In this document: piece by piece, positions 36,372 to 45,427 of the stretch | Layout: every line of letters starts with the position of its first letter | Numbering within the stretch: position 1 is the first letter of the stretch | Source: Paenibacillus sp. FSL H7-0331 | Lineage (GTDB): Bacteria; Bacillota; Bacilli; Paenibacillales; NBRC-103111 | Reading direction: 5' to 3' | NCBI RefSeq assembly: GCF_001956045.1 | Contig: NZ_MRTH01000007.1 | Coordinates: forward strand, 248,001-312,000 | DNA: 64,000 nt | Position numbers and translations under genes: made by a program | The notes under the pieces: model-generated | The model's input: the letters and a program-made list of their open reading frames with translations, nothing else | Database searches by the model: none | Told to the model about the DNA's origin: nothing

Positions 36372-37019
36372 TTAGGAGAAGCGAAAGGCTTGTCTTCTCA
36401 TCCACATCGTTGCAACCCACTTTTCCCCTTTAATCACTGGCGTACCTGCATGCAAGGTGAAGTCGTTTAATTCATGATTATTATAAAAATATTCGAAGTA
36501 GACCGCCATGCCTTTGTTAGGAACAATAGAAAAATTAAGCATGGGGAACGCCGTTTCCCCGCCTTCCTCCACATCATTCAAATACATCACGAGCGTACTA
36601 ATTCGATTGTTGGCACTTGCTCGACTCGTTTCTGTGAAGAAATCATAATGAGGACGATACTCTTGGCCAGGGGTATACAGCAGAACTTGCAAGCCATCAC
36701 TATGCTCGACAGGAATATTCATAATTTGAGAGAGTCGCTTCTCGATTCTTGTAATCGTCTCATTCTCCTCACAGAACACTCCACTACTCGTTCTAATTTG
36801 ATTGACCGCATGATCTTCGCCTATTTTTGAACGTTGCAATTGTTGCCTAGAATGTTTTATTAGCTCATCGCATTCCTCATCGCTAAGCACATTTCCTAGT
36901 ACGACAATCAGAGGTGCCTCATACTTGGCAAGAATTCGAATCTCTCGATCTTCTGTCTTGATCGTATTTCCAGCATGATCAAATATCGTCCGTTCTTTCT
37001 CTGTCGTACTCCCTATCAT
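36372..37019 (-). CDS. Prolyl-4-hydroxylase-like 2-oxoglutarate/Fe(II) oxygenase
   Basis: A 215-residue member of the P4H alpha-subunit family. The iron triad is His124 and Asp126 in YRPHYDF and His190 in TLHAG; Lys200 in IKGEKW binds 2-oxoglutarate. GGETAFP and the N-terminal VLGNVLSDEECDELI are typical of bacterial homologues such as the Bacillus anthracis enzyme, which hydroxylates proline in peptides. No signal peptide is seen. It is the only gene between the resident ssrA and the first ssrA fragment, so it was probably acquired with an ssrA-targeting element. Its protein substrate is unknown. Confidence 0.88.
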   Translation of the reverse strand: MIGSTTEKERTIFDHAGNTIKTEDREIRILAKYEAPLIVVLGNVLSDEECDELIKHSRQQLQRSKIGEDHAVNQIRTSSGVFCEENETITRIEKRLSQIMNIPVEHSDGLQVLLYTPGQEYRPHYDFFTETSRASANNRISTLVMYLNDVEEGGETAFPMLNFSIVPNKGMAVYFEYFYNNHELNDFTLHAGTPVIKGEKWVATMWMRRQAFRFS

Positions 37020-37302
37020 TCTTATACTGCCCCTATACTATGACATCACCATAAAACACGATACCATAAAATGGAGTCCTTTACTCTACAAATTTCAGAA
37101 AAATCAAAATAATTAAACTTTATAGCATTGGTGGAGGCAAGGGGAGTATCGATATTCAGATTTAAGTCGCTCCCGTTGCTCGCTCAACGACGGCTACCTT
37201 AGCGGTGAATATCGAGTCTGCAATCCCTTCGCTTACGCTGCGGCACGTGCGGACTGAACCTCTGACAGGGGCAACTCCCTGTCTTTCCTTTCCACACAAC
37301 GC
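37020..37302. other. Short intergenic segment between oxygenase gene and ssrA terminator
   Basis: This must hold the oxygenase promoter, which I cannot place with confidence. GACAGGG and CCCTGTC (37264-37283) form a perfect 7-bp hairpin followed by TTTCC on the plus strand. No gene is supported. Confidence 0.35.
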
Positions 37303-37330
37303 AAAAAGGACGCCCGCGAGGACGTCCTTT
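37303..37330 (-). terminator. Intrinsic terminator of ssrA
   Basis: AAAGGACG and CGTCCTTT pair around a GC-rich inner stem, followed by five T on the minus strand, 15 nt after the tmRNA 3' end. Confidence 0.85.
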
Positions 37331-37344
37331 GTTGCTAAAGCATA

Positions 37345-37707
37345 TGGAGACGAGGGGAGTCGAACCCCTGTCCGAAGATAACGGCACACAAGATTCTACG
37401 GGTGTAGCTACAGTTTTGATGTCACCTTAGAAGCGCCCCGTAACCGGCTCTCCTTCAGGTCAGCCTGATTGTCTTCTTCCGATTGACCCCAGGCGGAGAC
37501 CAAGCGGCGTATCCCACTTAAGGTTGAGCCCCTATCCTAACACATGGGTGATGCGAGGTAGAAGCACGCACACAGTTTCTTAGGCTGCGAAAGCGTAGTT
37601 TTGTTGTTGTTTGCCGTTTAATAGGCTTTAGCGTTGATAAAGCGGACGCGTCCCCACTACCCGCTACTCATGCTCGAACTATCCCCGTCGAATCCAAGAA
37701 CGTCCCC
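37345..37707 (-). ncRNA. ssrA: tmRNA (transfer-messenger RNA)
   Basis: A 363-nt tmRNA. The 5' end GGGGACG pairs with the 3' CGTCTCC to form the acceptor stem; the T arm GGTTCGACTCC is intact; CCA is not encoded. The tag frame (37580-37615) starts at GGC after TTAAAC and reads GKQQQNYAFAA then TAA, to be preceded by the tRNA-borne alanine. The YAFAA-type end is a ClpXP-type degradation signal. It rescues stalled ribosomes together with SmpB, whose gene lies 164 bp upstream. Its 3' end is the parent of the two fragments at about 36.2 and 29.6 kb. Confidence 0.97.
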
Positions 37708-37770
37708 GCATAAGTGGACTTCCGTTTAGAAAGTCACAAAGATGAATCACATCACTGAAGATGCTTACTT

Positions 37771-37776
37771 AGTATA
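37771..37776 (-). promoter_or_regulatory. Extended -10 promoter element of ssrA
   Basis: TGTTATACT on the minus strand (hexamer 37771-37776), about 64 nt before the mature 5' end. The -35 region is weak. A precursor with a trimmed 5' leader would result. Confidence 0.45.
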
Positions 37777-37871
37777 ACACAATTCCAAACAAAAAGCAGT
37801 TCGTCTTTCTGGAAGCACAGAGATATGCTGCCACACTACTTTTATATCGTATTCCGTTCAAACAAACATTA

Positions 37872-38351
37872 CTAACGAGCAACCTTTTGCTTCTCGCGTA
37901 GCACTCTTTGAATATCACGTTGTGCATCACGTTTCGCAGCGGTATCCCGCTTGTCATATTGCTTTTTACCTTTACCCAAACCAATGAGCAGCTTGGCAAA
38001 ACCGTTGCGCACATATATTTTCAAAGGTACGAGCGCATAACCGTCCTGCTTAGCCAAACCGAACAGCTTGCGAATTTCCACTTTTTTGAGCAGCAGCTTT
38101 CGTGCTCTTGTCGGGTCCGAAGGATTATGACGATTCCCCTGCTCGAAAGGACTGATATGAATGTTGTGGATGAAAGCTTCACCATTACGAATGGTAGCAA
38201 AAGCATCTCCGATATTGGCTCGTCCCAGACGAAGTGATTTGATCTCCGTTCCGGTCAACACAATACCACATTCATAGGTGTCCTCAATAAAATAGTCGTG
38301 GGAAGCCTTTTTGTTTTGTGCAAGCACCTTGCCATCCGCTCTATTCCCCAT
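37872..38351 (-). CDS. smpB: SsrA-binding protein SmpB
   Basis: A 159-residue protein of normal length. It has the OB-fold signatures [30 protein letters not shown] residues ([16 protein letters not shown]) and [17 protein letters not shown], and a basic C-terminal tail ([19 protein letters not shown]) that occupies the empty mRNA channel. It binds tmRNA and brings it to stalled ribosomes. AAGGAG lies 15 nt before the ATG. It is read just after rnr on the same strand, as in most Bacillota. Confidence 0.97.
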   Translation of the reverse strand: MGNRADGKVLAQNKKASHDYFIEDTYECGIVLTGTEIKSLRLGRANIGDAFATIRNGEAFIHNIHISPFEQGNRHNPSDPTRARKLLLKKVEIRKLFGLAKQDGYALVPLKIYVRNGFAKLLIGLGKGKKQYDKRDTAAKRDAQRDIQRVLREKQKVAR

Positions 38352-38402
38352 CGCAAATCCTCACTCCTTCCCACATTGCACCTTCAATAAAACGAAGCCC
38401 TT

Positions 38403-38441
38403 AAAAAGGGATTGGAATTCATTTTACCAAACTCCAATCCC
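38403..38441 (-). terminator. Intrinsic terminator of rnr
   Basis: GGGATTGGA and TCCAATCCC form a perfect 9-bp stem followed by five T on the minus strand. Confidence 0.8.
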
Positions 38442-38459
38442 CAGAAGCAAGCGAACAAG

Positions 38460-41429
38460 CTACTTTTTCGTTTGCTTACTCCGCTTACGTGGCTGCCCGC
38501 CCCCATCACCCTTCGCTGCCGCATCCAGTGCACGTGCTTTTGCAGCATCTACACCAGTACCTTTGCCAGCAGCGACAGTACTACCTTTACTCGCGCGCTT
38601 TCTGCTGCTCGATTCACCTGAACCACCTACATCGGCTCCAGCTGGCCCCTCACCGCTCAATGAGATGCCATTTATACCCTTGCTGCTGCGCTTCCTGCCG
38701 CTCGCTGCACTCGTGCCACCTAATGATACGCCTGTCGAACCCTTGCCGCTACGTTTACCAAAGGCTACACCTTCACCGCCTGCAGCTGCACCAGATTTGC
38801 CTTTACTCTTGCGCTTTCTGCTGTTTCGATCACCGGTTAATCCCGCTAACGCCTTGGCTCCTCGCTTGCTGCTGCTCCACCCATCATTTGTTATGCCTTC
38901 ATCGCCAACACTTGCACCGTCTTGGACACTGGATCTCCTCAGGCTCGCCGAGCTCGTCGTACCTTCACTTGCTGAGCTCGCATCAGCTGCATTCGCTCGA
39001 GCACCGCGCCAGCCGCTTGCTCCTTCCAAGCCTGTTCCTTGGCTGCTGTCCACTTTTGCACTTGCTCTCGCACTGCTAAAGCTACTATCCGCCTTCGCCT
39101 TACCTTTACCGCTGCCTTTGCCGCTGCCGCTCGCTACAGCACCGCCTTTGCCTCGCTTGCCGCCGCGAGCGCCCTTAGCTGCTCCCACACCACCGCGACC
39201 GCCTGCTCCACTACCTGCTTCGCCACGACGACCTCCGCGTTTATCCCCTCGTCGAACCGCCTTCAATGCGTCGATCAAGCCGATCTTCTTCTGACGCGGC
39301 TGCATATCGACCATCTCGAAGTCGATCGTATGCTCCTCCGTACTTACACGTGCAACCCACACCTTAACCTCATCACCAAGACGGTATACCTTGGAGGTTC
39401 GCTCCCCAATTAGAGCCAGCTGCGCCTCATGATAATGATAATAATCATCATGCATATCGCTTAAGCGGATAAGACCCTCTACCGTGTTATCCAGCTCCAC
39501 AAAGATACCGAAGCTCGTTACACTGCTGATCATTCCTTCGAATTCCTCGCCAACCTTATCCATCATGAATTCGGCTTTCTTCAACGCCTCAGTCTCACGC
39601 TCCGCATCTACAGCGACACGCTCACGCTCTGAGGACTGCTTGGCGATATCCTCCATCCGGCTCGATAAATATTCATGCCGCTTCGCTTGCATATCCCCTT
39701 GCTCCAATACCTCGCGAATAACACGGTGGATAATGAGATCCGGATAACGCCGGATCGGAGAGGTGAAGTGAGAGTAGAATTCTGCTGCCAGACCAAAATG
39801 TCCTGTACTCAGGGCATCATATTTGGCCTGCTTCATCGAACGCAACATGACCGTGCTGATAACCCGCTCTTCTTTGGTGCCTTTAATCTCATTAAGCAGC
39901 GATTGCAGAGCCTGAGGATGTACCGTATTGCCTCTACCGCGCACCGTATAGCCGAAGTTCGTAATGAATTCCATAAAATGCTGCAGCTTCTCATTATCCG
40001 GGTCTTCATGAATCCGGTATAGGAAAGGTACTTTCAACCAATGAAAATGCTCGGCAACCGTCTCGTTCGCCGCTAGCATAAATTCTTCGATAATTTGCTC
40101 GGCAACCGAGCGTTCTCTTTTCACAATGTCTGTAGGCTTACCACTCGCATCGACCAGAATCTTCGACTCTTCGAAGTCAAAATCAATCGCGCCGCGCTTC
40201 ATCCGACGATTGCGGAGCTTACTAGCCAGATCCTGCATCAAACGAAAATCATCCATCAAATACGCGTAACGTTCAAGCAGTTCGGCCTCCGGCTCGTCAG
40301 ACAACAGCTTGCGCACATTCGTATACGTCATCCGCTCACTTGTCTTGATTACACTGGTAAACACATCATGGCGTACAACCTTCGCATGCTCATCAAATTC
40401 CATCTCACAAGACATCGTCAGCCTGTCCACCTGCGGATTCAATGAACAAATCCCGTTCGACAGCCGATGAGGCAGCATTGGAATGACACGATCCACCAAG
40501 TACACACTACAGCCCCGATTATAGGCTTCCCGATCCAGTGGAGAGCCTTCACGCACATAATAGCTAACATCAGCAATATGCACACCTAGTACGTAATTCC
40601 CGTTATCCAACCGCTCTACATTAACCGCATCATCCAGATCCTTGGCATCCTCGCCGTCAATCGTAACAATACGTTTGCCGCGCAAGTCACGTCGTCCGGC
40701 CAGATCAGATTCGGCAATCACCTCAGGAACCGAAGTCGCTTCCTCCAATACCTCTTCAGGGAACGATTCTGGCAAGCGATGCTTGCGAATAATCGAAATA
40801 ATATCGACACCCGGATCATTTTTGTGTCCGAGAATTTCGATCACTTCGCCCTCCGCAGCCGCACGACCTTCTGGATAGGACAAAATGTTAACAACTACCT
40901 TATGCCCATCCATCGCTCCATGGAAAGCTTCCTTAGGAATAAAAATATCTCGTCCTATCCGCTTATCATCCGGCAGCACAAAAGCGTATCCCTCATTCAT
41001 CTGGAACAACCCGACGATCTGCGTGTTAGCCCGGGTAACCACCTTGGCTACCTCACCCTCCAGCTTTCCTCCGGCCGCTCCTCTGGTTGTAATACGAACC
41101 AGAATGGTATCTCCATTCATTGCGCCGCCCATATCGTTTGCATGAATATAGACATCCGGGTGATCACGATCCTCAGGAATAAGGAATCCAAACCCTTTGG
41201 CATGCGCCTGCAGTCTACCTCGCAATAAATTCATGCGTTCCGGTATTCCATAACGTTCCGTTCTGGACCTTACGATATGGCCCTCATTTTCCAATTCATT
41301 CAATAGCTTGAGAAAGCTTTTAAAATCCTGTGCACCTGTAATCTGAAACTGCTTCTCCAGCTCCTGGTAAGTCATCGGTTTATAATCCGTATCATGCATA
41401 TATTCCAATACTTGTTCACGTTGAATCAA
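38460..41429 (-). CDS. rnr: Ribonuclease R with exceptionally long basic low-complexity C-terminus
   Basis: A 989-residue 3'-5' exoribonuclease. N-terminal helix-turn-helix (about 1-60), two cold-shock domains (about 70-220), the RNB domain with catalytic acidic residues in TIDGEDAKDLDDAVN, and an S1 domain (EFEGMISSVTSFGIFVELDN) ending near residue 720. After that come about 265 residues of Gly, Ser, Ala, Lys and Arg, including repeated SGKGS/SRKRSSKG blocks. Usual bacterial RNase R proteins are about 700-820 residues with a much shorter basic tail. The start is TTG at 41429 behind AAGGAGG. RNase R degrades structured RNA, rRNA and, with SmpB-tmRNA, faulty mRNA; the tail may bind ribosomes or RNA (inference). 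Confidence 0.95.
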   Translation of the reverse strand: MIQREQVLEYMHDTDYKPMTYQELEKQFQITGAQDFKSFLKLLNELENEGHIVRSRTERYGIPERMNLLRGRLQAHAKGFGFLIPEDRDHPDVYIHANDMGGAMNGDTILVRITTRGAAGGKLEGEVAKVVTRANTQIVGLFQMNEGYAFVLPDDKRIGRDIFIPKEAFHGAMDGHKVVVNILSYPEGRAAAEGEVIEILGHKNDPGVDIISIIRKHRLPESFPEEVLEEATSVPEVIAESDLAGRRDLRGKRIVTIDGEDAKDLDDAVNVERLDNGNYVLGVHIADVSYYVREGSPLDREAYNRGCSVYLVDRVIPMLPHRLSNGICSLNPQVDRLTMSCEMEFDEHAKVVRHDVFTSVIKTSERMTYTNVRKLLSDEPEAELLERYAYLMDDFRLMQDLASKLRNRRMKRGAIDFDFEESKILVDASGKPTDIVKRERSVAEQIIEEFMLAANETVAEHFHWLKVPFLYRIHEDPDNEKLQHFMEFITNFGYTVRGRGNTVHPQALQSLLNEIKGTKEERVISTVMLRSMKQAKYDALSTGHFGLAAEFYSHFTSPIRRYPDLIIHRVIREVLEQGDMQAKRHEYLSSRMEDIAKQSSERERVAVDAERETEALKKAEFMMDKVGEEFEGMISSVTSFGIFVELDNTVEGLIRLSDMHDDYYHYHEAQLALIGERTSKVYRLGDEVKVWVARVSTEEHTIDFEMVDMQPRQKKIGLIDALKAVRRGDKRGGRRGEAGSGAGGRGGVGAAKGARGGKRGKGGAVASGSGKGSGKGKAKADSSFSSARASAKVDSSQGTGLEGASGWRGARANAADASSASEGTTSSASLRRSSVQDGASVGDEGITNDGWSSSKRGAKALAGLTGDRNSRKRKSKGKSGAAAGGEGVAFGKRSGKGSTGVSLGGTSAASGRKRSSKGINGISLSGEGPAGADVGGSGESSSRKRASKGSTVAAGKGTGVDAAKARALDAAAKGDGGGQPRKRSKQTKK

Positions 41430-41609
41430 GCTTCATCAACCTCCTTCTTTTCTATATGTAAACTATAAATAGTCCTTCTTCTTAGTTTTACCCAATTTTC
41501 AATTATGAATCATCCCAACACATGCCGGGCACTATAGTTTACGTAAATTAACAGTAACCGGTAACGGCGGTTTTGAGTCATTCGTGCTTGGCAGAGGCCC
41601 GATTTCCAA

Positions 41610-41643
41610 CAAAAAAACAGCAGGAGTAAAGGTCCCCTGCTGT
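41610..41643 (-). terminator. Intrinsic terminator after secG
   Basis: ACAGCAGG and CCTGCTGT pair across an 11-base loop, followed by seven T on the minus strand, 13 nt after the secG stop. Confidence 0.85.
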
Positions 41644-41655
41644 GTTGCTTGTTAT

Positions 41656-41895
41656 TTAAATATGCTTAACGAAATAAGCTACAACCACCGATAGAATGAA
41701 AAACGTTGCAGCCAAGCCCATAGTTAAACGAGATAAAAAGAGCTCCATGCCACGAGCCTTTTGTTTACCAAATAAATGCTCTGCACCTCCGGAGATGGCA
41801 CCGGATAAACCCGCGCTTTTCCCTTGCTGTAGCAATACCGCAGCGATCAAACCCAAGGATGCAATGACCAATATTATTTTCAAAGCAATTTCCAT
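41656..41895 (-). CDS. secG: Preprotein translocase subunit SecG
   Basis: A 79-residue two-helix membrane protein: helix 1 ALKIILVIASLGLIAAVLLQ, the conserved GKSAGLSGAISGGAEHLFGK loop (shortened here: SAGLSGAISGGAEHLFG), and helix 2 LGLAATFFILSVVVAYF-like residues. It is the accessory subunit of SecYEG. It lies 226 bp upstream of rnr with its own terminator, the standard neighbourhood. Confidence 0.95.
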   Translation of the reverse strand: MEIALKIILVIASLGLIAAVLLQQGKSAGLSGAISGGAEHLFGKQKARGMELFLSRLTMGLAATFFILSVVVAYFVKHI

Positions 41896-42050
41896 ATTCC
41901 CACCTCGATCCTAAATTACACAGTACTATTATAATAACATAGCCTTGTCCGGCTGGCAAACCTAATCTCCTTCTTAGCACCTAGACAAATGAAGCACACA
42001 TACAAACCGACGCCGCAGAACTTTAACTCCGATATCATGGCACAATAAAT

Positions 42051-42082
42051 CAAGCCAACCAACATCATGTCTGGTTAGCTTG
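42051..42082 (-). terminator. Hairpin after the metal ATPase gene
   Basis: CAAGCTAACCA and TGGTTGGCTTG form an 11-bp stem with a ten-base loop, followed by ATTTATT on the minus strand, about 10 nt after the stop. The T-run is imperfect. Confidence 0.55.
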
Positions 42083-42091
42083 TTTCTTGCC

Positions 42092-44449
42092 TTATTTCAA
42101 TTTCAGTACACGCATGGCGTTTAAAACCGCAATCAGGGTTACACCCACATCTGAGAAAACAGCCTCCCACATCGTCGCGATTCCGAAAGCGCCAAGTAAA
42201 AGGAAAACACCTTTGACCGCTAAAGCAAAAATGATGTTTTGCCAAACAATCCGTCGTGTACGTTTCGCGATATCGATTGCAGCGGCTATTTTAGAAGGTT
42301 CATCCGTCATAATTACAATATCTGCTGCTTCTATCGCAGCGTCCGATCCTAAGCCACCCATCGCGATTCCCACATCTGCACGAGCCAGCACCGGCGTATC
42401 GTTAATCCCGTCTCCCACAAAAATGATTTTCTCATTTTTGGTTTTCAGCTTATCTAATTTTTCAATTTCTTCCACTTTGTTCTGTGGGAGCAGTTCCGCA
42501 TGAACTTCATCAATTGCCAGTTTACGGCCTACAGCCTCAGCAACAGCTCTCGCGTCCCCTGTCAGCATGATCGTCTTTTTGATCCCAAGACCTTTTAACA
42601 AACGGATCGCCTCTGCTGAATCTTCTTTCACTTCATCAGCTATGACAATGTATCCAAGATACTGTTTCTCAACGGCAATATGAACAACCGTTCCCACTTC
42701 TTCAGGTGATAGAAAAGTAATCCGTTCCTTGCTCATCAGCTTGGCATTCCCTGCAAAAACTTCTTTTCCCTGAACCATGACCTGAATCCCGTGTCCGGAA
42801 ATTTCATTATAGTCTTTAATATCCGCTTCGTTGATCTCTTTCCCAAAGGCGGCTCGAATCGATTCAGCGATCGGATGCGTGGAATGTGCCTCCGCATATG
42901 CGGCAATCTGCAATAGCTCATCCTTGGATGTGCCACCTACCGACTTGATTTCTGTTACTTTAAAGGCTCCCTTGGTCAAGGTACCGGTTTTATCGAACAC
43001 CACATATTTCACATCATTTAATGCTTCCAGGTAATTGCTCCCTTTAATCAAAATACCAGATTTGGATGCCGCACCGATTCCACCGAAGAATCCAAGGGGA
43101 ATCGAGACCACCAAGGCACACGGGCAAGAAATAACCAGAAATATCAAAGCACGGTAAATCCAATCTGAGAAGGTTGCCCCATTTATGATCAAAGGAGGTA
43201 CCACAGCTAATAATAAAGCCACAATGACGACAACAGGCGTATAATAACGTGCGAATTTAGTAATAAACTTTTCGGTTGGCGCTTTTTTGCTGCTCGCATT
43301 TTGAACCAATTCCAAAATCTTTGAAACGGTTGATTCTCCGAAGCTTTTCGTAACCTCCACGGTTAATACACCGTTTTTGTTAATAAATCCGCTTAATACA
43401 TCATGACCGGCTTCAACCTCCCGCGGCACCGATTCCCCAGTCAGCGCTGATGTATCCACCATGGAGCTGCCTTCTAGAACTTTACCGTCCAAAGGCACCT
43501 TCTCACCGGGTTTTACAACAATATAATCGCCAATATTTATGGCTTCAGGGGATACACGCTTCGTATCGCTGCCGATTTTAAGGTTGGCATAATCCGGGCG
43601 TATGTCCATCAGCGAGCTAATCGATTTACGTGAGCGATTGACCGCGATACCCTGGAACAATTCTCCGACCTGATAAAATAACATAACCGCAACACCTTCG
43701 GGATACTGGTTAACGGCAAAAGCTCCAATCGTAGCAATGGCCATTAAAAAGTTTTCATCAAATACTTGGCCTCGAATCACATTTTTGGCAGCCTGAAGGA
43801 CAATGTCCCCACCTACAATCACATAGGCCAGGAGAAATATCCCAAGCTCCCATAATCCTGAAACCGGCGCAAACATCCCAATCGCGGTTAAAACGACGCC
43901 GATTCCTAAACGAATCGACATTTTTTTGGCACTACCGCTGCCGTGATCATGGGTGTGACCTTCTGCTCCGTGATCGTGTGCATGATCTTCTGATCCATGT
44001 GCGTGAACGTGTCCCTCGGTTCCATGATCATGAGAGTGACCCTCAGACCCATGGTTATGGGTGTGACTATGTGTTCCATGATCGTGAGAATGTCCCTCAG
44101 TTCCATGGTCATGAGCATGTATGTTAGAATCCATACTGTTAGCTTGACCTGCAGCACCATGGTCCCGATGCGCTGATTGTCTCGCAGTGCTTCCTATTGA
44201 GGTTGCTTTTACTTTTTCCATCACTTGAATGTGAGGCTCTAACCTATTCACCTTTTTCTTCGCTTCTGCTATTATCGCTTCATCCTGACCTTTTTCAGTT
44301 TCCACAGTTAATGTCTTGGTAACAAAATTAACGGAGCACGAGGAAACACCTGGTATTTTTTGTACACCATTCTCAATTTTCATAGCACAGTTGGCACAAT
44401 CCAAACCCTCTAATATCAGCTCACGCTTCACATGTTCTTTGGTTTCCAT
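42092..44449 (-). CDS. P1B-type heavy-metal ATPase, CadA/ZntA-like, with His-rich linker
   Basis: A 785-residue metal exporter. The ATG at 44449 has AGAGGG nine bases upstream. Domains: an HMA with GLDCANC (about residues 10-75), a linker of about 80 residues made of repeated HDHGTEGHSHDHG-like blocks, then the ATPase core with membrane motif CPC (SCPCALV), phosphorylation site DKTGTLTKG, the His-Pro helix (STHPIAESI) and GDGINDTP. The CPC motif and His-rich region fit Zn/Cd/Pb/Co export (P1B-2) better than copper. It is single, with a SmtB/ArsR-type operator over its leader but no regulator gene beside it. Confidence 0.93.
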   Translation of the reverse strand: METKEHVKRELILEGLDCANCAMKIENGVQKIPGVSSCSVNFVTKTLTVETEKGQDEAIIAEAKKKVNRLEPHIQVMEKVKATSIGSTARQSAHRDHGAAGQANSMDSNIHAHDHGTEGHSHDHGTHSHTHNHGSEGHSHDHGTEGHVHAHGSEDHAHDHGAEGHTHDHGSGSAKKMSIRLGIGVVLTAIGMFAPVSGLWELGIFLLAYVIVGGDIVLQAAKNVIRGQVFDENFLMAIATIGAFAVNQYPEGVAVMLFYQVGELFQGIAVNRSRKSISSLMDIRPDYANLKIGSDTKRVSPEAINIGDYIVVKPGEKVPLDGKVLEGSSMVDTSALTGESVPREVEAGHDVLSGFINKNGVLTVEVTKSFGESTVSKILELVQNASSKKAPTEKFITKFARYYTPVVVIVALLLAVVPPLIINGATFSDWIYRALIFLVISCPCALVVSIPLGFFGGIGAASKSGILIKGSNYLEALNDVKYVVFDKTGTLTKGAFKVTEIKSVGGTSKDELLQIAAYAEAHSTHPIAESIRAAFGKEINEADIKDYNEISGHGIQVMVQGKEVFAGNAKLMSKERITFLSPEEVGTVVHIAVEKQYLGYIVIADEVKEDSAEAIRLLKGLGIKKTIMLTGDARAVAEAVGRKLAIDEVHAELLPQNKVEEIEKLDKLKTKNEKIIFVGDGINDTPVLARADVGIAMGGLGSDAAIEAADIVIMTDEPSKIAAAIDIAKRTRRIVWQNIIFALAVKGVFLLLGAFGIATMWEAVFSDVGVTLIAVLNAMRVLKLK

Positions 44450-44475
44450 TGCGATCAGCCCTCTTTTCAACAATC

Positions 44476-44495
44476 ATATGAGCACATATTCATAT
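44476..44495. promoter_or_regulatory. SmtB/ArsR-family operator (CadC/CzrA-like)
   Basis: ATATGAGCACATATTCATAT has the ATATGANCA-N2-TATTCATAT layout of metal-sensing ArsR/SmtB repressor sites. It lies at about +9 to +28 of the transcript from the promoter at 44511-44540, so a bound repressor would block transcription. Metal would release it. Confidence 0.65.
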
Positions 44496-44510
44496 ATTAG
44501 TGTATAAATC

Positions 44511-44540
44511 ATTATATTCACTCTATCACTGGAATGTCAA
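44511..44540 (-). promoter_or_regulatory. Sigma-A promoter of the metal ATPase gene
   Basis: Minus strand TTGACA (44535-44540), 18-nt spacer, TATAAT (44511-44516): both hexamers are perfect. Confidence 0.8.
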
Positions 44541-44649
44541 TCCCTTTTCACGTCGTTTATTATGCGGAGTTGTACCGATAATTAAATCACTTTGCTCCTA
44601 ATGTGCTCAAATTGTATTCAATAGACTATGGTTTAAAATAGGTGAACGC

Positions 44650-44676
44650 AAAAAGGACTGCCTAATGGCAGCCCTT
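44650..44676 (-). terminator. Intrinsic terminator of the M50-like gene
   Basis: GGGCTGCC, loop ATTA, GGCAGTCC and five T on the minus strand. Confidence 0.75.
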
Positions 44677-44707
44677 AGCTCATTTATAAGGTTAAACGGA
44701 TCCAGGC

Positions 44708-45409
44708 CTACTTGTAAGACGAATAAGCTGGAGGTACTGCTTTAGGTATTCTGCGATTCAAAAATGCCCCTATTGCGCTCTTAGCGCACCATAGCGAGAA
44801 AAGCGTAAACAAGATCGCCCATACGATTGTCGGAATCCAGGTGAGCTTTGCCAAATTGGCTGCATCTCCTGCCGCCGCAGGATTATTGACCGCATAGATG
44901 ATCAATGTAATTGGCCCCATAACGGACTCCTCCAACGTCAGAAATGCCAACAGCAAATAATAGCCGTCCCGCAGCCAGCGCGGCACTACGAATAACATCA
45001 CAACATTGAGTGCAATAAACCCAATCGACCATATCATACCGTATCCATTACGAACAAAGAGTATTAAGGAAATGAGAGCCAGCAGCGTCATAATTTGAAG
45101 TCCGAGCTGCTGCTTGCCATAAGATTGCAATTTGAACAATAACACAGCAAATAAGGAAGCAGCTGTATACCCGGCCAATGCGATCGGCAGCAAGCTCCAA
45201 CTATTGGTGACAGAGGAATACGTTACCCCACTGTGGTCAGCATTCAACTCGATAAACATCACACGACCCGACAACGCCAAAGTGGCAACAGCATGGCCGA
45301 ACTCGTGGATCATTGTATCCAGACTGCGAAAATACGAAGAAAAGGGAATCCACCGCGTAAGCAAGGCAGACCCTATAAGAAAACATACAGTCTTTAACCA
45401 GTTGCTCAT
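44708..45409 (-). CDS. M50-type membrane metalloprotease-like protein
   Basis: A 233-residue membrane protein with the zinc motif HEFGH in the second hydrophobic region (MIHEFGHAVATLAL) and about six further membrane segments. This matches the M50B-like family found in spore formers; members resemble site-2 proteases, but many have no known substrate. The start at 45409 follows GGGGGA at nine bases; an upstream in-frame ATG lies in a hairpin and lacks a ribosome site. It lies 68 bp after eno on the same strand and has its own terminator. Confidence 0.75.
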   Translation of the reverse strand: MSNWLKTVCFLIGSALLTRWIPFSSYFRSLDTMIHEFGHAVATLALSGRVMFIELNADHSGVTYSSVTNSWSLLPIALAGYTAASLFAVLLFKLQSYGKQQLGLQIMTLLALISLILFVRNGYGMIWSIGFIALNVVMLFVVPRWLRDGYYLLLAFLTLEESVMGPITLIIYAVNNPAAAGDAANLAKLTWIPTIVWAILFTLFSLWCAKSAIGAFLNRRIPKAVPPAYSSYK

Positions 45410-45427
45410 CGTTGATTCCCCCTGAGA

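Noticed and set aside
37162..37389. Two overlapping minus-strand frames reading into the ssrA 3' end
   Set aside because: They run through the ssrA terminator and tmRNA sequence; not coding.
38311..39294. Long plus-strand frame rich in Pro, Leu and Ala opposite the end of rnr
   Set aside because: It is the complement of the low-complexity Gly/Ser/Lys codons of the RNase R tail and has no ribosome site or family motif.
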